Assembly (NCBI RefSeq): GCF_012273895.1
Contig: NC_052102.1
Span: 4,920,917 to 4,984,916 of the forward strand
Source of the DNA: Zerene cesonia
Lineage: Eukaryota; Arthropoda; Insecta; Lepidoptera; Pieridae
DNA: 64,000 nucleotides
Direction: 5' to 3'
A program made the position numbers and the translations under genes. Under the pieces are notes generated by a model, which ran no database searches, was not told the DNA's origin, and was given only the letters and a program-made list of their open reading frames with translations. Shown here in pieces: positions 35,352-49,580 of the stretch (position 1 is its first letter; every line of letters starts with the position of its first letter).

Positions 35352-37422
35352 ACTTGTTTACAATGGGGAATGTCTTACGTAGAAAATTAGATTTCTTTTA
35401 AAAACATACTTAAGTCCTTTAAGCTAAGGAGAGTAAAAGACGGTAATTAAATTCATTCCTTTCAATTAGCGCCGGCTTTTTCAACAAAAAACATTGAAAC
35501 CGTCCTTAAATATGGTTCTGTTTCATGAAAAGTTAAATAAAGCCGAAATCATCTATTTAAATTTGGTAACGTCATTAGAAATAACGTTATTATTATAGGC
35601 AGTTTTAGCGTCATAACCGTCCCTGGAACTATTTTATTTCAACTTACGCAATTTACTTGTGATTATTATTTATAACCAATCTAGTTTATTTGGAGAACAG
35701 AAGCTAACGATCGTTCCATTGTTTTAATTAAATTTAATGAAACAATTACCTTTTGTTGAAAATCGTAATGACTATCCAAATACTTACAAAGTTTTCATAG
35801 AATCAATTGTGTTTTGACTAAAGCACACCCCAACGCAACACCATTGGGAGGGTGAAAACGCAATGAAATGGTATTTGCCAGAGGCATTTTCATCAGCAGA
35901 AGGTTTTTCGTTTAGTAGAATGACGCGTAATTACGATACCGTAGTTTCCGTGTGAATTCGGTCCTCGTTGTTAACAAGAATGCTACAATACTGCAAAATC
36001 ACGATGAATACGCAATTAAGAGCTACTTTTGATTATCCTAAGAATACACATTCACGACTCAACATATAAATATATTATTAATATGGCTTCTTAAATATAA
36101 AGATTGAAGTGACTGGTTTATGACCAATTGCTACACTCCACGATAGCAATGAAATAGGGTACCATAGAAAGAGTGACATCGATATAGGAACGAAGAAGTT
36201 TAACATAATTTAACGGTAGAGTGGTCGCTCGCGTCGAGATTTCCGTGGATACGGCGCTGCGTTCAATTCTCCTCGCTATAATGCCACGATAAAAGAGATT
36301 GAACTTACTTCGTCCGTAATAAGCACGCCCTGTTCCACAACGAATTTAAGACTGACGCAATTTCTAACACGAGTAGGCTCGTCAAATATAACAGTCAGAA
36401 ATCACAAAGTGTTTTCAAAGCGTGTTAGGTAATAGGTTATAAATACATTACGTCGTGTTTTGTTTTACACCCTTATGAGGTGAGGATTTATTTGTACAAT
36501 TTATTTATGTTATATCTGTAATCGGAAAAGATTACAGACATACTATTGATAATATAATGTCTGTTAAATTTAAATATTTTTAATTAGATTTAGCTAATGT
36601 TCGTTAATTTGTTATCGTTCAATGCAATGTCTTATATATTGGTAAAAATAAAAAGCTTAAATTGAAGAATTTTTACTGAATATTTCGTAAGACATTCGTA
36701 ATATTTGAGTAAATTCTGTTACGATATTAAATAAATCACGATCGCATTTTGTTTGAACAAATATTATACGCTATTTAAAAACCGTACTCCTTAAAAAATC
36801 TTTGATCCTTACACAACAACAGTCTTTAAATAGCTGTTCAACAACAATACTTGTATTAGATAATGTATTTAAACGTAAGTAATGAAATAGAAGCACTTTT
36901 GTTAAAGAGATAACTATTTTCAGTTCATATAATGTTATTACTTTATTACTCTACAAATACTTTGACTTGAATAAGCTACGTGGTCATAATGTAATAAGTT
37001 TACCAGTCGTACCAAAACACGAGGATCTATGGTTGCACAGTATTATGTTAATTTCCTTCACCTGCCACGTAGAGGGGATAACCAACTCGGAAAATATTTA
37101 ACATGTTCTCACAACAACTGCTACCTGATTGTGAGTTGTACAAAGTTTAATAAGTAAAGTTTACTGATGGCTTTTATCCGTTTAAATTGACATTAAAATC
37201 TCACGTTAGCTCTGGACAACACAGGCTTAATGAAGAATCACGTTGTTCTAGTTTTCCATTCACTAACGGAACAGGTTATTGCATTATTTTAACTGGCAAA
37301 AGTTCTGCTTAAATTCAATGAATGTTTATAAACATGCACTGCACTGCTATGGATATTTATCATAATATGTGGTCATTTAACACAGACATAAATGAAAATA
37401 AATGGCGCTGAATAATCTAGAA
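35352..37422. other. AT-rich noncoding stretch
   Basis: No supported gene. A possible SINE at 36211-36300 is listed separately. Confidence 0.5.
36211..36300 (+). mobile_element. possible tRNA-derived SINE fragment
   Basis: TAGAGTGGTCGCTCGCG resembles a Pol III A box. About 40 bp later CGTTCAATTCTC resembles a B box. The stretch is GC-rich against its flanks. The T stem pairs poorly and no target duplication or tail was found, so this is only a candidate. Confidence 0.3.
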
Positions 37423-37449
37423 TGACGTCAGTGACGTGGACTATAAAAG
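37423..37449 (+). promoter_or_regulatory. CRE plus TATA core promoter candidate
   Basis: A perfect CRE TGACGTCA (37423-37430), a second half-like site TGACGTGG (37432-37439) and a TATA box TATAAAAG (37442-37449) lie within 27 bp, in the order of a CREB/ATF-driven promoter. The start would be near 37472. No clear initiator and no convincing ORF follow; the next AG (37501) could be a splice site. Confidence 0.4.
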
Positions 37450-39400
37450 CGCCAACGAAATTTCCGTGAAAAGATTTACATAAAACCACCGCGCATTTTC
37501 AGCGTACCTGTAACACGGTTGTGCAGCTCTGTTGCTAACGCTATACTATATTTGCTTTAAAGTTAAATGGGATAGGTTTCCGGAATCACATTCATTCGAT
37601 ATCTAATACAATATCAAGTTTCTTTATAAAACCAATATATATATAACTATGAAACAAATATCACAATAACGGGCACGATTGTAAATGCAATAAAAAGTTC
37701 AATAAATTCAATAGGATTCTTCTATAGTTCGACGAGTTTCTGAACGAAACATTACATTCACAAGTGTGCATATAAATACAACTCGTAAATTTAATTTGGA
37801 TAACTCCGCCTGCGTCTCCGTACTGCGCTCGCTTGGTGATTGACATACAAGTATGAACGCTTGCATCGACATTAATTTAAATGCATAATATTGAATATTG
37901 TTAAGCCAGAAATGTTCAAATTTAATTTATAATCGATTTAATATACAATTGTATTGCACGTAGTTTACGTATTTACTGCAGTATTCTGGAAAGCTTTAAT
38001 ACATTCTAGGAAAACGTTAAATGTTGGGCAGAATTTAAAGCGATAGTGAATGAATTGATTTAAGTATGTGACAGGGGTATTTCGGTTGACTGAGCCTAAA
38101 AAATATAGAAGTGGATATATTTTCACACGATACATCCAATATTAATTTCAAATCATCAAATATTATTGTATTAGAAACAGTTGAAACGTTCCTCGAATAC
38201 TTGTTTTTTTTATTATAAGATTATGTTCAATAATGCAGCGAACTTATATATTGATTATTTGACTTCTCCAGCCTTTTAAAGATAATATAAAATTCTTCGC
38301 TATCTAAAGCATTTGTCACTTTCGTATCGATTCTTTTCTATCATGGAACTATGAACTTGCATGTATCGCAAAACCGCTGACAGGGTTCCCGCATTATACT
38401 CGTTCGATGCATATGCTTTTCATTCAACATGTGCATTCAAACTTTAGTTTCCACGCATAGAAACTACATTTATTTTTATGTCATTCCGTCTAAGAGAACA
38501 AACTAACTCAAAAGGGAATATATATGTTTGTTACGACGAGACGTCTCATGGTCCGTCAGAACCATTAGCTACATTTATTGTAACAAAATAAACGTTATCT
38601 TCGGCGTAAATATAGTCGGCGGAGAAATAAATTAGAGCTGAGTAAGCAGAGACTTGGAAAATAGACAACACATTTTACGATTTCCTAGCTTGGCCATTAA
38701 ACTGGTTTTGGAAGGGATGTGCAAATTTGAACTGTGAAAATATAGATTCTCTACGTTTACATGTCTAACTTTGTGTAGTTGGACGAAGTCTGAACAATAT
38801 TTAAAAATTGCATATGTCATTCAAATTGTCCTGAGGTATACTAACAATTCAGCTTACTAACAATTCACTAAAAAATAAAGGCTGTTTTATGCCTATATAT
38901 AAGTAAAAAGCCATCTCAATTACTACTATTATAACAACGTTGTCTTTCGTAATTTATAAAATTAATTGCAGGTTATTATAAAAGTCGCCGCTAAATTAAA
39001 TGGAAAACAAAGGTTTAAATATTATTTCGAATTGTTTTTGCAATTTAAAGTTGCATCAATATTTTATATTTATCTGCTGTAATTGGTGTAAAACTTTTGG
39101 AAATATACAGCCATTTAAGTATAAATTTTTCAACTTTCGGTTCAGTAACTCGAATCGCTGATGCAATCACTATGTAGCTGGATAAACCAATTTCGAACAA
39201 TACAAATCAACGAAATTGACGAAAAGAAATCAATTGAAAATTGAATTTAAAATAACACGGGAGAATTGTTTGTGATTCGTCAGTAACAATACTCTGAAAA
39301 GTCGATCGGCGACAGACAACACGAGAGAAATTCATAAGCTCTTATATGTAATACCACTCGAACTGAAGTTTTGAAGAGTCGAGAACTTTCCATAAGTTGC
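37450..39400. other. AT-rich noncoding stretch
   Basis: No supported gene after the 37.4-kb promoter candidate. Frames of 61-62 codons on the minus strand fit chance. Confidence 0.5.
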
Positions 39401-39410
39401 TATATAAAAG
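39401..39410 (+). promoter_or_regulatory. TATA box candidate
   Basis: TATATAAAAG is followed by a GC-richer 'gtgggaagcagagcggc' segment. The start would be near 39431. No strong initiator and no long ORF follow. Confidence 0.3.
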
Positions 39411-42400
39411 TGGGAAGCAGAGCGGCACTTAAAAGCCAAGACTAAGGACCATCACATACAGACGTAATAGAGCGACCAGAGAAACGAAACGTTTATTAGA
39501 CATTTCAAAGAGTTGATATGAGGAGTTGAAAAAGTGGAATCTTTGTCTCATACCATGATTCTTAAATATACGAGAAATAAAATGTGGTTCTGACAAGTCC
39601 ATCTGTATTTAGGTCACATAGCGAACTAATGGTTATATAACTCTTGTTATTTAGTAACGAATTTCATTTAACCTCTGTCCGTATCGGACATTTAATTTCC
39701 TGTTGGTTCATATCATTAGTAATGAAGCGTAGATTTTATATGAAATTATTAAAGACTAACGAAAATCCGATATACGGCAAATGAATACAATTTTCTAGAA
39801 AACTAGCAATCAATCAATCAGCGTAATTTTTATAATATTATCAATTCCAGATGGTTATTTTTGAGGCTTCTTTCTATCGAGTTGTTCATAGAACTGCACC
39901 TTATTAATATTGTCGTTACATTTCATACCGCTTTTCGCATTCTGTACACTTTTCTATTTAATATCAACATTCAGTACTGCGTAATTAGCTTAGCGAACTT
40001 TTAAAATGCTATTTACTCGCTTTGCATCTGTGTTTTTGTAAGCGAAACTTGTATTTATAGTAATTATAGTTTTCTTTTTGTCCAACCCGTTTGATTGACG
40101 TATTCATTTCAAAGAATTTTCCGTGCTGTCTATAATGTATGTATATTTGTTTAACATAATACCGATACGAATAAGATATATACAATATGTAATTTGCAAT
40201 TTATTCGGTCAATTTCGATTTGTCCAGTAAGGGGTAATATACTCTTGAGAGAACATATCTACCTATTTCCCACACTATGAAGGTTCGATTACAATAGCTA
40301 AAATCCAATCATAATATTCATGAAAAACATAGAATGTACGTGAAACACTTTCACCCACTTGAATTGATATGAGTAATAAAGTGTGTTGTATAAAACGTAG
40401 GTTTACTAATTCAATTTATACCGATACACAATTGCAACTAACACCAGACAGTACCTTTTTGTTTCGAACGAATAAGAAAGGCTAAAAACCTAATTAAGTC
40501 TAGGTTCTACTTTATCTTAATCCTGCAAGCACGTCCTGAGTTCCTATACAAAATGAGACAGCTCGGATGGAGTATGAATAGGAAATTTAAATTAAAGTCT
40601 GGAAGATCATAAATAACACTTTCAAATACAAAGTGTAGTAAATTCCTATATAAAAATCACAATATTACGAATATATTGAGTAAGGAAACCCGATATCAGG
40701 AATATGAATGAGTAGGTATCAAATGTGTATTTTAATTCTTAAAATACATTAGCGTTCCGCTTTCGTTTCTCTTCAACTTGATGTAAGAATAATAAATTGA
40801 GACACGAAACTAGTCATATTTGCTGAATGATAGTGCATGCAAAACCCTACTTTTCTGTGAATACGATTATGCTTAAAAAAATCCATTATGATCCGCCTTG
40901 TAGTGTTTGCATGAAGTAAACGGATAAAATGCTCCAAATCTGAATTATGCGCATAGAACTATACTGAATATTTTTACGTTATCTCTTGTGTATCTCACGC
41001 AGTCTTTTAAGGTAGACTAAAAAGTTTTATATCAAAAGTTTTTTTAGGATTGCATTAAATATTTTCAACGTATCAGTAAATACTTTTGAAATTTGTACAA
41101 ACACTTTAGTTTACAAAATAACACAATAGTATACAAAAAAGTCATCAAAATCAAATGTGCAATTCGGCAGAATCCGTCCCCAGTGGGATCGGGAGTTGTC
41201 ATTTAAGAAGAAGGAGAAAAAGTTTTTCAAGTACTGTAAAAGTGCACTATCCTTTAAAAGAAGCGTTTCAAACAAACAATTCCCATATTTCTTGTTAACA
41301 AGTATATATAAGACTACATTGACTAAGCTCCGTACATTAAAACGATTACGTAACGTAGGCACTAATGGTTTCGCACTTTAGACTTCACTAAATGCACTTG
41401 AATTTTTCTAGAAGTCTCATATCGTATCCGTTATAAAATATACTTTAGGATCGAAATAAACGGAGGTATATTCCTTATAAAATACAGATATCCATTATAG
41501 GCACTCTACTAATAATCAATGGTTGAGTAGACTTCGCAAAATAATATTTGAAGTGAAGATAATGTTTCGTCCCTAGTTTTCCTCCGAATGTACGTGGGAC
41601 GAATGTATAATGTGTATTAAATTTTAACAGATGGCTACACTATTCTACAAATAAGATTCCGAAAATTCTTTATTTCAAAATCGAATGAAATCTCATTAGG
41701 ATAAGCAATTCTGAATATGTAGTATATTTATCATCTTATAACATTTTATATTTTATTTATGTAAAATTTGTTAGTTGTTATTATTAACTTTAATAATATA
41801 TATTTAACAGCTTATGAATTTATATACTTCCCGACTTACATGATAACTTGAGTGGATCATTATTTATGAAGAGGGTTTTAATGTCATAGATTATTAATGT
41901 TTGAGCATCGTTGTATCTTTTCTTGAACAGTGTCTTGAGTGATTTAAAATGAATTCATTATTATAATTTCATAGACGTCTATCATACCTCTTATCTATTT
42001 CTACAAAGCTGACTGTTGTTAATGAATTGATGCATGTAATATGATATGTACATGATGAATAAATATATATCGATCCTTTGTAAGAAGATAATGAAAGAAA
42101 AACAATACGAGAGACAATCAAGACGGCCCTTATTACGACAACACCTCAAAATAGATAGCTTAGGCGTATGACGAAAAAGCTAGTTACGAACACAGAACAA
42201 AGTTTTCTTCCGCTCGAATAATAAATCCCCTGAACCAAAAACGAGAACAGTTTTTAGGAGTCACATGTGTACGTACTTTTAATTGTCGCACAGTTGTGGC
42301 GCCGGTTTTGGGAAAATAAGACTTCATTTTAATTTTACTTTACACAAAGGTACACCGACAAAATTAGTACTTACTATATTTTCATTTATTACAATTTCAG

Positions 42401-43323
42401 AACTAGATTCCACGAAATAATATTTTGATACGATGTTATTACTGGTAACCAAGGACGTTCAATAATAATAAGAAGCTAATTGAATGTGAGCCACATACGG
42501 AGTAACTACGAACTTTTTAATCTTTAATGAATTATGTAATTATAAAGTAACATTTTTATTAATCCCCTTCCCTTCCCGTAATAACGAGAGAAGTGGAACC
42601 TCACGGGCGATGCAAAAATCTAGATAAGCTCGCGAGTTAAATCTTTGGAATAATTTTAAATGGGAATTTCATCAATTCGGATTTCAGGACAGAGATACCA
42701 TTACGCTCGAATAGATAGAACACGGCGATATTAGGCGATTTCACAAATCACAAAGGAAGCTCTCTTCCCTATCGAACATAAATCTTTAAACGTTTGATGT
42801 TAAAACAACGTTTATTTAAGCTCTCAGTAAAACAATGAATAAAACATGAAATAATAATTGCTAAGATAATAAAGTCTATCTAGTATCTCGGTATAATTAA
42901 ATGATATTGATCTATAAGTGTTATATCCCCAAAACGGAGCTTAATCCAAGTTCCAATCCCGTATATTAGTATAAACGGAATATGCATTTAATCCAGAAAT
43001 CGTATGTTAATTTTATTGAACGTACAGACTTAATGAATATATACTGGATGTAGCTACAGCAAACTGCACGTACCTACAAGTTCAATAGTGCAAGAGAGTT
43101 AGTAGATCGACGAAACGGAAACTCCAAACAATTATAGCAGTTCCTCAACATAGTGGAGCTGATACGTTTCATTCGTTTGAGGAACCAATAAATTATTATT
43201 TTGTGAAAAAAACTCATATAACAGTTTAAAATTTTACCAATGTGCATGTGCAAATGTTATTATTATTATTAACATTGCAAGTGTATTCAATAAACAACTA
43301 TAAACCCTAAAAAACTTCTCTAC
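39411..43323. other. AT-rich noncoding stretch
   Basis: No supported gene. Opposite-strand frames at 41111-41381 overlap each other and fit chance. Confidence 0.55.
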
Positions 43324-43408
43324 TATATATTATAAATGAGGCAGTAACTCTGTTAGTCTCCTTGTCTGAAGGCAAAGCCACGGGCGGAGAGCTGCTATCT
43401 ATACTTAT
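43324..43408 (+). mobile_element. internally deleted short repeat
   Basis: The head 'tatatattataaatgaggcagtaactctg' region and the tail 'ggcaaagccacgggcgga' of a common lepidopteran repeat are joined, with the usual middle missing. Confidence 0.45.
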
Positions 43409-43979
43409 ATAAAGGGAAATGATATTTGATACTAGATCTATATCATATAATATTATCGGACAAAGTTTCAGCGCACAGACTCAATTATTGTTTGTCAAAT
43501 AGATATTCTGCTTAACTACAAATAGCTTGGCTAATACTCGACTTCGGATCGAACGTGACACAAGCGCCATGTTATCATTGATTTTCATAATTAATTCATA
43601 CACGGTGACCCGAGGGAAATCTTGTCTAGACAAAAACTTATTGTACGCTTTTTTATGCCTTGTTTTAGTTTAGTTGTGTAACAGGTCATGTTAAATGTCA
43701 CGGGAAAAAAGGTTTGTTTACTTTTCCTTACTAATTCAGATCATATTATATAAATACAGCTTAGCTTCATATAATTTTTTTAACTCCTTATCTGGGGTGT
43801 ACTGTTAACTTTTAAACCAAGGAAATGCTAATGTTTTGTGATATAGTGGGGCTTGAACCGGGGCGTTATGCCCAGAACTATAATAACTCTATAGATAAGA
43901 AATGCGAAAAGTATCGTCAATGATATTGTATCAGCTTTCTTTGCTTCTTGTGCTTAAGTTTTATAAAAATGACACTACT

Positions 43980-44065
43980 AGCTGGATCGGACGGAGATTA
44001 CCTCTCCCTAAACCCTCTCTACACACATAATTTCATAAAAATCGTCGTAATCTCTTTAAAATATC
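43980..44065 (-). mobile_element. diverged short repeat fragment (CTAG end)
   Basis: ACTAGCTGGATCGGACGG is followed by 'ctctctacacacataattt' and CATAAAAATCG, landmarks of a lepidopteran repeat tail. Truncated. Confidence 0.4.
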
Positions 44066-44492
44066 AGACAATTAGGTATATCATCAGTCAGATAGATATG
44101 ATAAGTTGAGATAAAAGGTGAGAGCTGGCAGTTGAATGTAGGTAGTTAAATTACAATCGACAGACAGAAACAAAACAACCTACATCGAAATCGATACACA
44201 AATAGAAGATAAATACATTGGATTAAAACCCTATTGCTTTACATTCTTTACATTCAATATCTCAAGTGCCTTTTGGAATAAAATTAATTATGGACTATTT
44301 CATTATACGGTTAATTAGACGGTTACGGTACGGTAAATGATATTGAATTGAATATGAAATAATATTTATTTTACAAAAAATGAAGACTTCAAAATCTATT
44401 GCTAATTGATATCTTTATTATGTGTAATAAAATAATTCTTACATTATCAATATAAATCAATGAATATATATGGAAATGTTTGTGTTTATATC

Positions 44493-44646
44493 CTACTGTA
44501 TAAAAACGAGAATGTTTGTAGCAATGTATGAATGTATTTTACTCTTTCACTCGTAAAATGCTAAACGGATTTTAATGATACTCGTAGCTATAGAAATACT
44601 TGCTTGTCTCCGTGTTATTGGGTGAAACCTCTTGGCGGAACTAGTA
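44493..44646 (+). mobile_element. short lepidopteran repeat
   Basis: Order: 'ctactgtataaaaacgagaa', TTTACTCTTTCACTCGTAAA, 'ctaaacggattttaatgat', then 'ggcggaactagtat'. This is the usual layout of repeats ending in CTAGTAT. No coding part. Confidence 0.6.
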
Positions 44647-47600
44647 TTGCGTAGCTAAATTTTTTTTGAGGTAATTACGTAGAATATTTTGCTGTTTTCG
44701 GTGCCAAATTACTTCTAGATTGTTACTAAACTGTCTTACTAGGTTTGTATTCGATTTTACTACTTTTTATAGTACCACAATATTGTCAGACTTGGAACTT
44801 TTACATAAATAATAGATATGTTTTGATGGGATAACCATTTCAATAAAACGTTACCCAAATCCATCAGACGATCGTTCTCAAATCTTAATCTTAACAGATT
44901 AAAATAAAGAGATTCAAATTTTTCACGATAAAATGTTGGACAACATTTTCAACCAGACTGCGAGTTTCTTGAAATATCCAACCATCAGCTATCGCAAAAT
45001 CTTGCCCACATACATTACAGACATGGTGCAAATAATTTAGATCGTGTGCCGTTAACAGTACTCCATTCTAATTAGATTCTAGGCAGTAGCTAAGGGAAAA
45101 CAAGCCTTTGCAGAATACACATTACTCTCATACCTGGAAATGAACGTCTCACATAACACAACTTACGTGTCAGCAGAGCTGCCTGCACTCTACCTAATTA
45201 CCACAGATAAATTATTAGATTACGAACATACAGGGTGGGCTGTGATTGTTTCACAAAATAACGTATAATGTTCGCGTTTTTAATTAACGCTATTTTGAAT
45301 TATTATAATTTCGACTTTGTTATTAATTTTCTTACTTTTGAGTTCTTAATCTCAGCGGTATGTGAGATTTTAGGGCTTTATGTGATTACCATTTCCGAAA
45401 GCAATGAGTTTAAAGATTTTCTTGATAAAATACCTGTTTACATACAGAAATATGTTTCAGAATTCAATTTTTTTACATTTAATGTTATTTCTAATGATGA
45501 CTTAACAACGACTAAATATTCATACACATATTTTATTAATAGAAATCTTATAAATTACATTAAATTATTAAACTTAGTACTATCTACAGGATATTCTATT
45601 GATAACTAAATTCAGTTATGGTCAGGAGCGATGTATATCCGAGCAAATAGGTACGTACGTAAATACGTAATACAAGTAGGTGAATTAAATTTGAAATTTA
45701 AAAACCCTGTTCCCATTTTGCGTTGGCGATCATATTGAATTTGAATTTTGTAATAGTGTATTAATCTACTAGACATGAACTTTCATTTGTTATCCATTGA
45801 GGGAGAGAAAAACTGAATCAAAATCATTACATCTGTTCCAGAGCTACGCACTTACTCAAGCAGGCATGTAAAATTATAACCCCGTTGTTCCCGCGAATAG
45901 AAAAATAGAATTCAATTGCTGATTCTGAAATCAAAATCTATACGCAAATTGTATAAAATTATGATTTCATTTTAACCTGAAAATACACTATTTTAAAGGA
46001 GATGAACATTAAAAGCTATTTGGATTTGAAACAATTATTTCATATATATTGATCGATATTGAATTATATATGCCTACTAAAAGCACAAACGTTGTATGTT
46101 TGAAGCGAGATCCAAACTATATATGCACGCCCTAATAAAACTTCATAACCCTGTCACGATTTTGGTCGCAACATGACATGATGAAATATGTAACAAGTAA
46201 AATATTCTTACAATAAATCCTAAATCATATTCTCTGCTTTCGTAAATATACGCAAATACCATAGAGATATATAGAATACATCTATAGAGAGGCCTAAAAA
46301 GTATTGAAATAAATTCTGCCGGTTTTATTGTTAGAACAGCACTTCGATGTTGTAAATTTCCGCTATTATATCCAGAATATAAAAAGTTTCACTTACAAAA
46401 TCACAGGTTTAACGAATTGTTTTACGTACAAAAAACTAATTTCAATATCCCCTACGATGGAATTTTGTATAAAAATCACAGTTTGTGAAAATTGTGATAA
46501 ATACAGCCACTATTTTCAACACATGTAGTATCCATTCTAGGAACAAAAGTCCCAACCATTGTAATTATAGGATCGTATTGTTTCCCCACAAAGACTGCAT
46601 GTGAACCATTGTGCCTCTGAATGGCTACTAATTACTGATACTTTATACATATAGGAATAATTTTTGCAATAGACACCTATGTATCCAGTATCTATTAAAC
46701 AATAAATAACATTCGAGAAATATGTTTGAAAGTAAAATAAAGGCGTAAAACTACAACATGTTATAGCTCTTAAACGTTATTCATAAAATGCTTGTCGTTG
46801 TTTGCTTTTTTTGAACGATTGTTCAATGTTTAATTTTACGAAAAATACATATGGACTTTTGAGACTGCATTTTTCCAACTCTTTGTACACCAAAGCCAAT
46901 TTGTTACCTACGCTTTCACTTATTAACATTTTAGCTCAAAGCCACGAGGAAACAAACCTCTAAATTGCAACTCGACAAACTACGAAAAGCAAATTTGAGC
47001 AATGCATTGAGATTTGTAGTTAGTTTCTGTTCTTAAGTCACGTAAAAGAAAAACAAAAAACGAATTAGGCCATTGTTAAAAAAATTATCTTGTTATTGCT
47101 CAATACACAAAGGATTACACTCTTTAGTTCATCTCACGAATACTTTTTGATTGTTCAATAAGACCTCTCTAGTTCGTTCTCGAATATACAGTAGTTTAAA
47201 ACATCTTTAATCTTTCTTTGTCTGAGACAAAGTCACATCAAGCGATATTATACTCGAGTCGTTTTTGCAAGTCGATTTTTTATTTGGTTGACCTTTCCCT
47301 ATTTTTTATCCGTAGAGGCCTTCAATATCTCACTTTAGCTCAATTCGAAGGAATCATTACTTCCCATGCAGCTGTTACACTTTACGACCAAACTTATATT
47401 ATGTTCTTAACATCTTTACAAACTTGTGCACTCTACTTACTTATGTATAGAATGCTATAGTAGTTTTTTTTTTCATTATTATCTCTATGTATAGTACGTA
47501 TGCACAACGTGGTTATTCCTTATCTAAACACATATCGTTTTGCTTTAAATAGAAGTATAAAATGCAAACTAGCTTCCTTACAGAAAATGCTGGGTACTTT

Positions 47601-49376
47601 TTGGTTTACGCTAGAATCTTATGCTGGAGAGCGTTGGCTTTGTGAGTTAAAACGATCTATTTATTCCACTGTGTGACGAATTTTCTGCCCGTCCTTTACT
47701 TCACGTGAACCGAATTTGAATTTTTTTTATGAATGTTCTTCTATGATTAACCTACAATTGTTACAATGCTATCTTATTAGAATATAACAACCAATTAAAT
47801 TATATCAGATGTACAAATCAGAATTTGGTTTTTTTTGTTTACTGGTACGCATAAAAACCGATAAGGACCCTTTTATATCAAAATCCTCTATTCTGAAAAG
47901 CGATTTCACATTTATGTGGATAACAATGCCCTTTGTTTCCTTTGACTAAGTAATTCCGTCGTACTATTATATCATGTAAATTGTCCCAAAATCTGACATT
48001 TACAAAAGATTGCGACCAGATGAAAAGATAACAAGAACCAATACGTCATTCGTATTTTCGTCTGTTATTGAATGTGCCTCTATAATTGATGGCTAGATAA
48101 TAGACTGAACGTATATACTGAGTTAAAGGTATAATAATCCTGCAGATGACATAAACGAATAAATTATATGATTTAGAATTGATAAAAATGGTAGCAATAT
48201 ATATGTACAGCTCCGTAAAGTTTACATAATCATTATAGTAGTAATCTAATCAAATCTCAATTAGTGTGGTTTGCTCTGCTTCGTCCAGCCACATAGACCA
48301 CAGCGATGCGCAAATTTCATTTGTCAAGGAATAACAAAACGTTATCTCGACGAGATGAAATTGCAGTTAATATCCAAATAACGTTGACACCAATATGGCC
48401 CGTTTCAAAGCAAATCCTTCGGGAATTTTAAAGACTGACATGTTCAGATTTCATTCTGTCAATATGGGACTCACTGAGCTCTAACTTTGACACGTATTGA
48501 ATCCTTAAAATTGCATTTAGAAAATATTTTACACGAGAATAACACTATTTAAAAAGAAACATAACTTCATAAATCGAATAATAAATGCCCCAAGCATTGT
48601 GAAAAAAATATAAGTTAATATTTTGGTTCATTTGACTATGTGTTCAAACAGTTATGCCAGTTCATTGATAGCCCATCATTTACACCATTCCGTGATCTGC
48701 TAAAGTAGCATGCAATGTACTTGATAACGTAATTAAGTAATCATATATCAATCAACAGTTGACGCTTGACAAATAGCTATTAATGTCCTGAATCCGATCT
48801 GTGACGAGCGTGGGCGGCGCGTGAATGTGCTCATTCGTTAGTTTATTGAAACCAATCAATTCGCAATTCAAGCAAACATCCAATTAATTCAATAGTGATA
48901 TTCGTCAAAACATGCGCCCTTTCTGTTAACAAGAAAAATTAACACACAATATACGGAACTGCCTTGAATTGAAATGTCATATTCGAATTAAATCTAACAT
49001 ACTTTCAACGTAACGGAAAGTTGCGCAATCTTATTATATTATCTTGAAAAGCTTTTAAGATCTACAAAATTATGTATTGTCGATTTCTAAGAGAGCCAAT
49101 TTGAGAGGAACGTAACAAAATTATACAAAAATGTTACTTTCCATACAACAAAGCCATTACGGCTATACTAGCTGGCTTTGGTGTGTCTAACGAGAAACGT
49201 GTATCTGAACTTAAAACTTCCATTAACTGGCGGAAACAGTGAATTTGTTTATAATTTATATAATAATACCGTAAGCGTTATTTTTTGTCCTTCGTAATAA
49301 AGAAGTTAAAATCACCATCACTAAACATCAATCATCAATAAACATTTATCCTGGATTTACAGTTTGTACGCTAAGG
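44647..49376. other. AT-rich noncoding stretch
   Basis: No supported gene. A 113-codon frame at 45268-45609 is rich in Phe, Asn, Ile and Tyr, as expected when AT-rich noncoding DNA is translated. No promoter, splice site or domain is seen. Confidence 0.55.
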
Positions 49377-49580
49377 CCCGTATCCTTTTCCTCACCCTTT
49401 CTAGCCCATTCCTTTGTTCCCGTCGTCAATTCTTCCTTTATCTAGGAATATTCTATCTCCTATAAGCTGGAAATATATTTGCAAAGACATTATCTCTGCA
49501 AGTGTTGATGGACGGTGGTTGCTTGCTATCAATTGACCCACCAGTTCGGTTGCCCGCTATAGCAGGGATTTTTTTTTTAT
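49377..49580 (+). mobile_element. LINE 3' end fragment
   Basis: A pyrimidine-rich 'tccttttcctcaccctttc' segment is followed by 'tctgcaagtgttgatgga', 'cggtggttgcttgctatca', 'ttgacccaccagttcggtt' and GCCCGCTATAGC. The same order marks the 3' untranslated end of very abundant lepidopteran non-LTR retrotransposons. Only the end is kept; no reverse transcriptase remains. Confidence 0.6.

Noticed and set aside
43836..43880. B-box-like sequence (reverse of TGGGGCTTGAACCGGGGC)
   Set aside because: No A box at the right distance on the minus strand and no cloverleaf; at most a worn SINE remnant.
45268..45609. 113-codon open frame, plus strand
   Set aside because: Phe/Asn/Ile/Tyr-rich translation typical of AT-rich noncoding DNA; no supporting signals.
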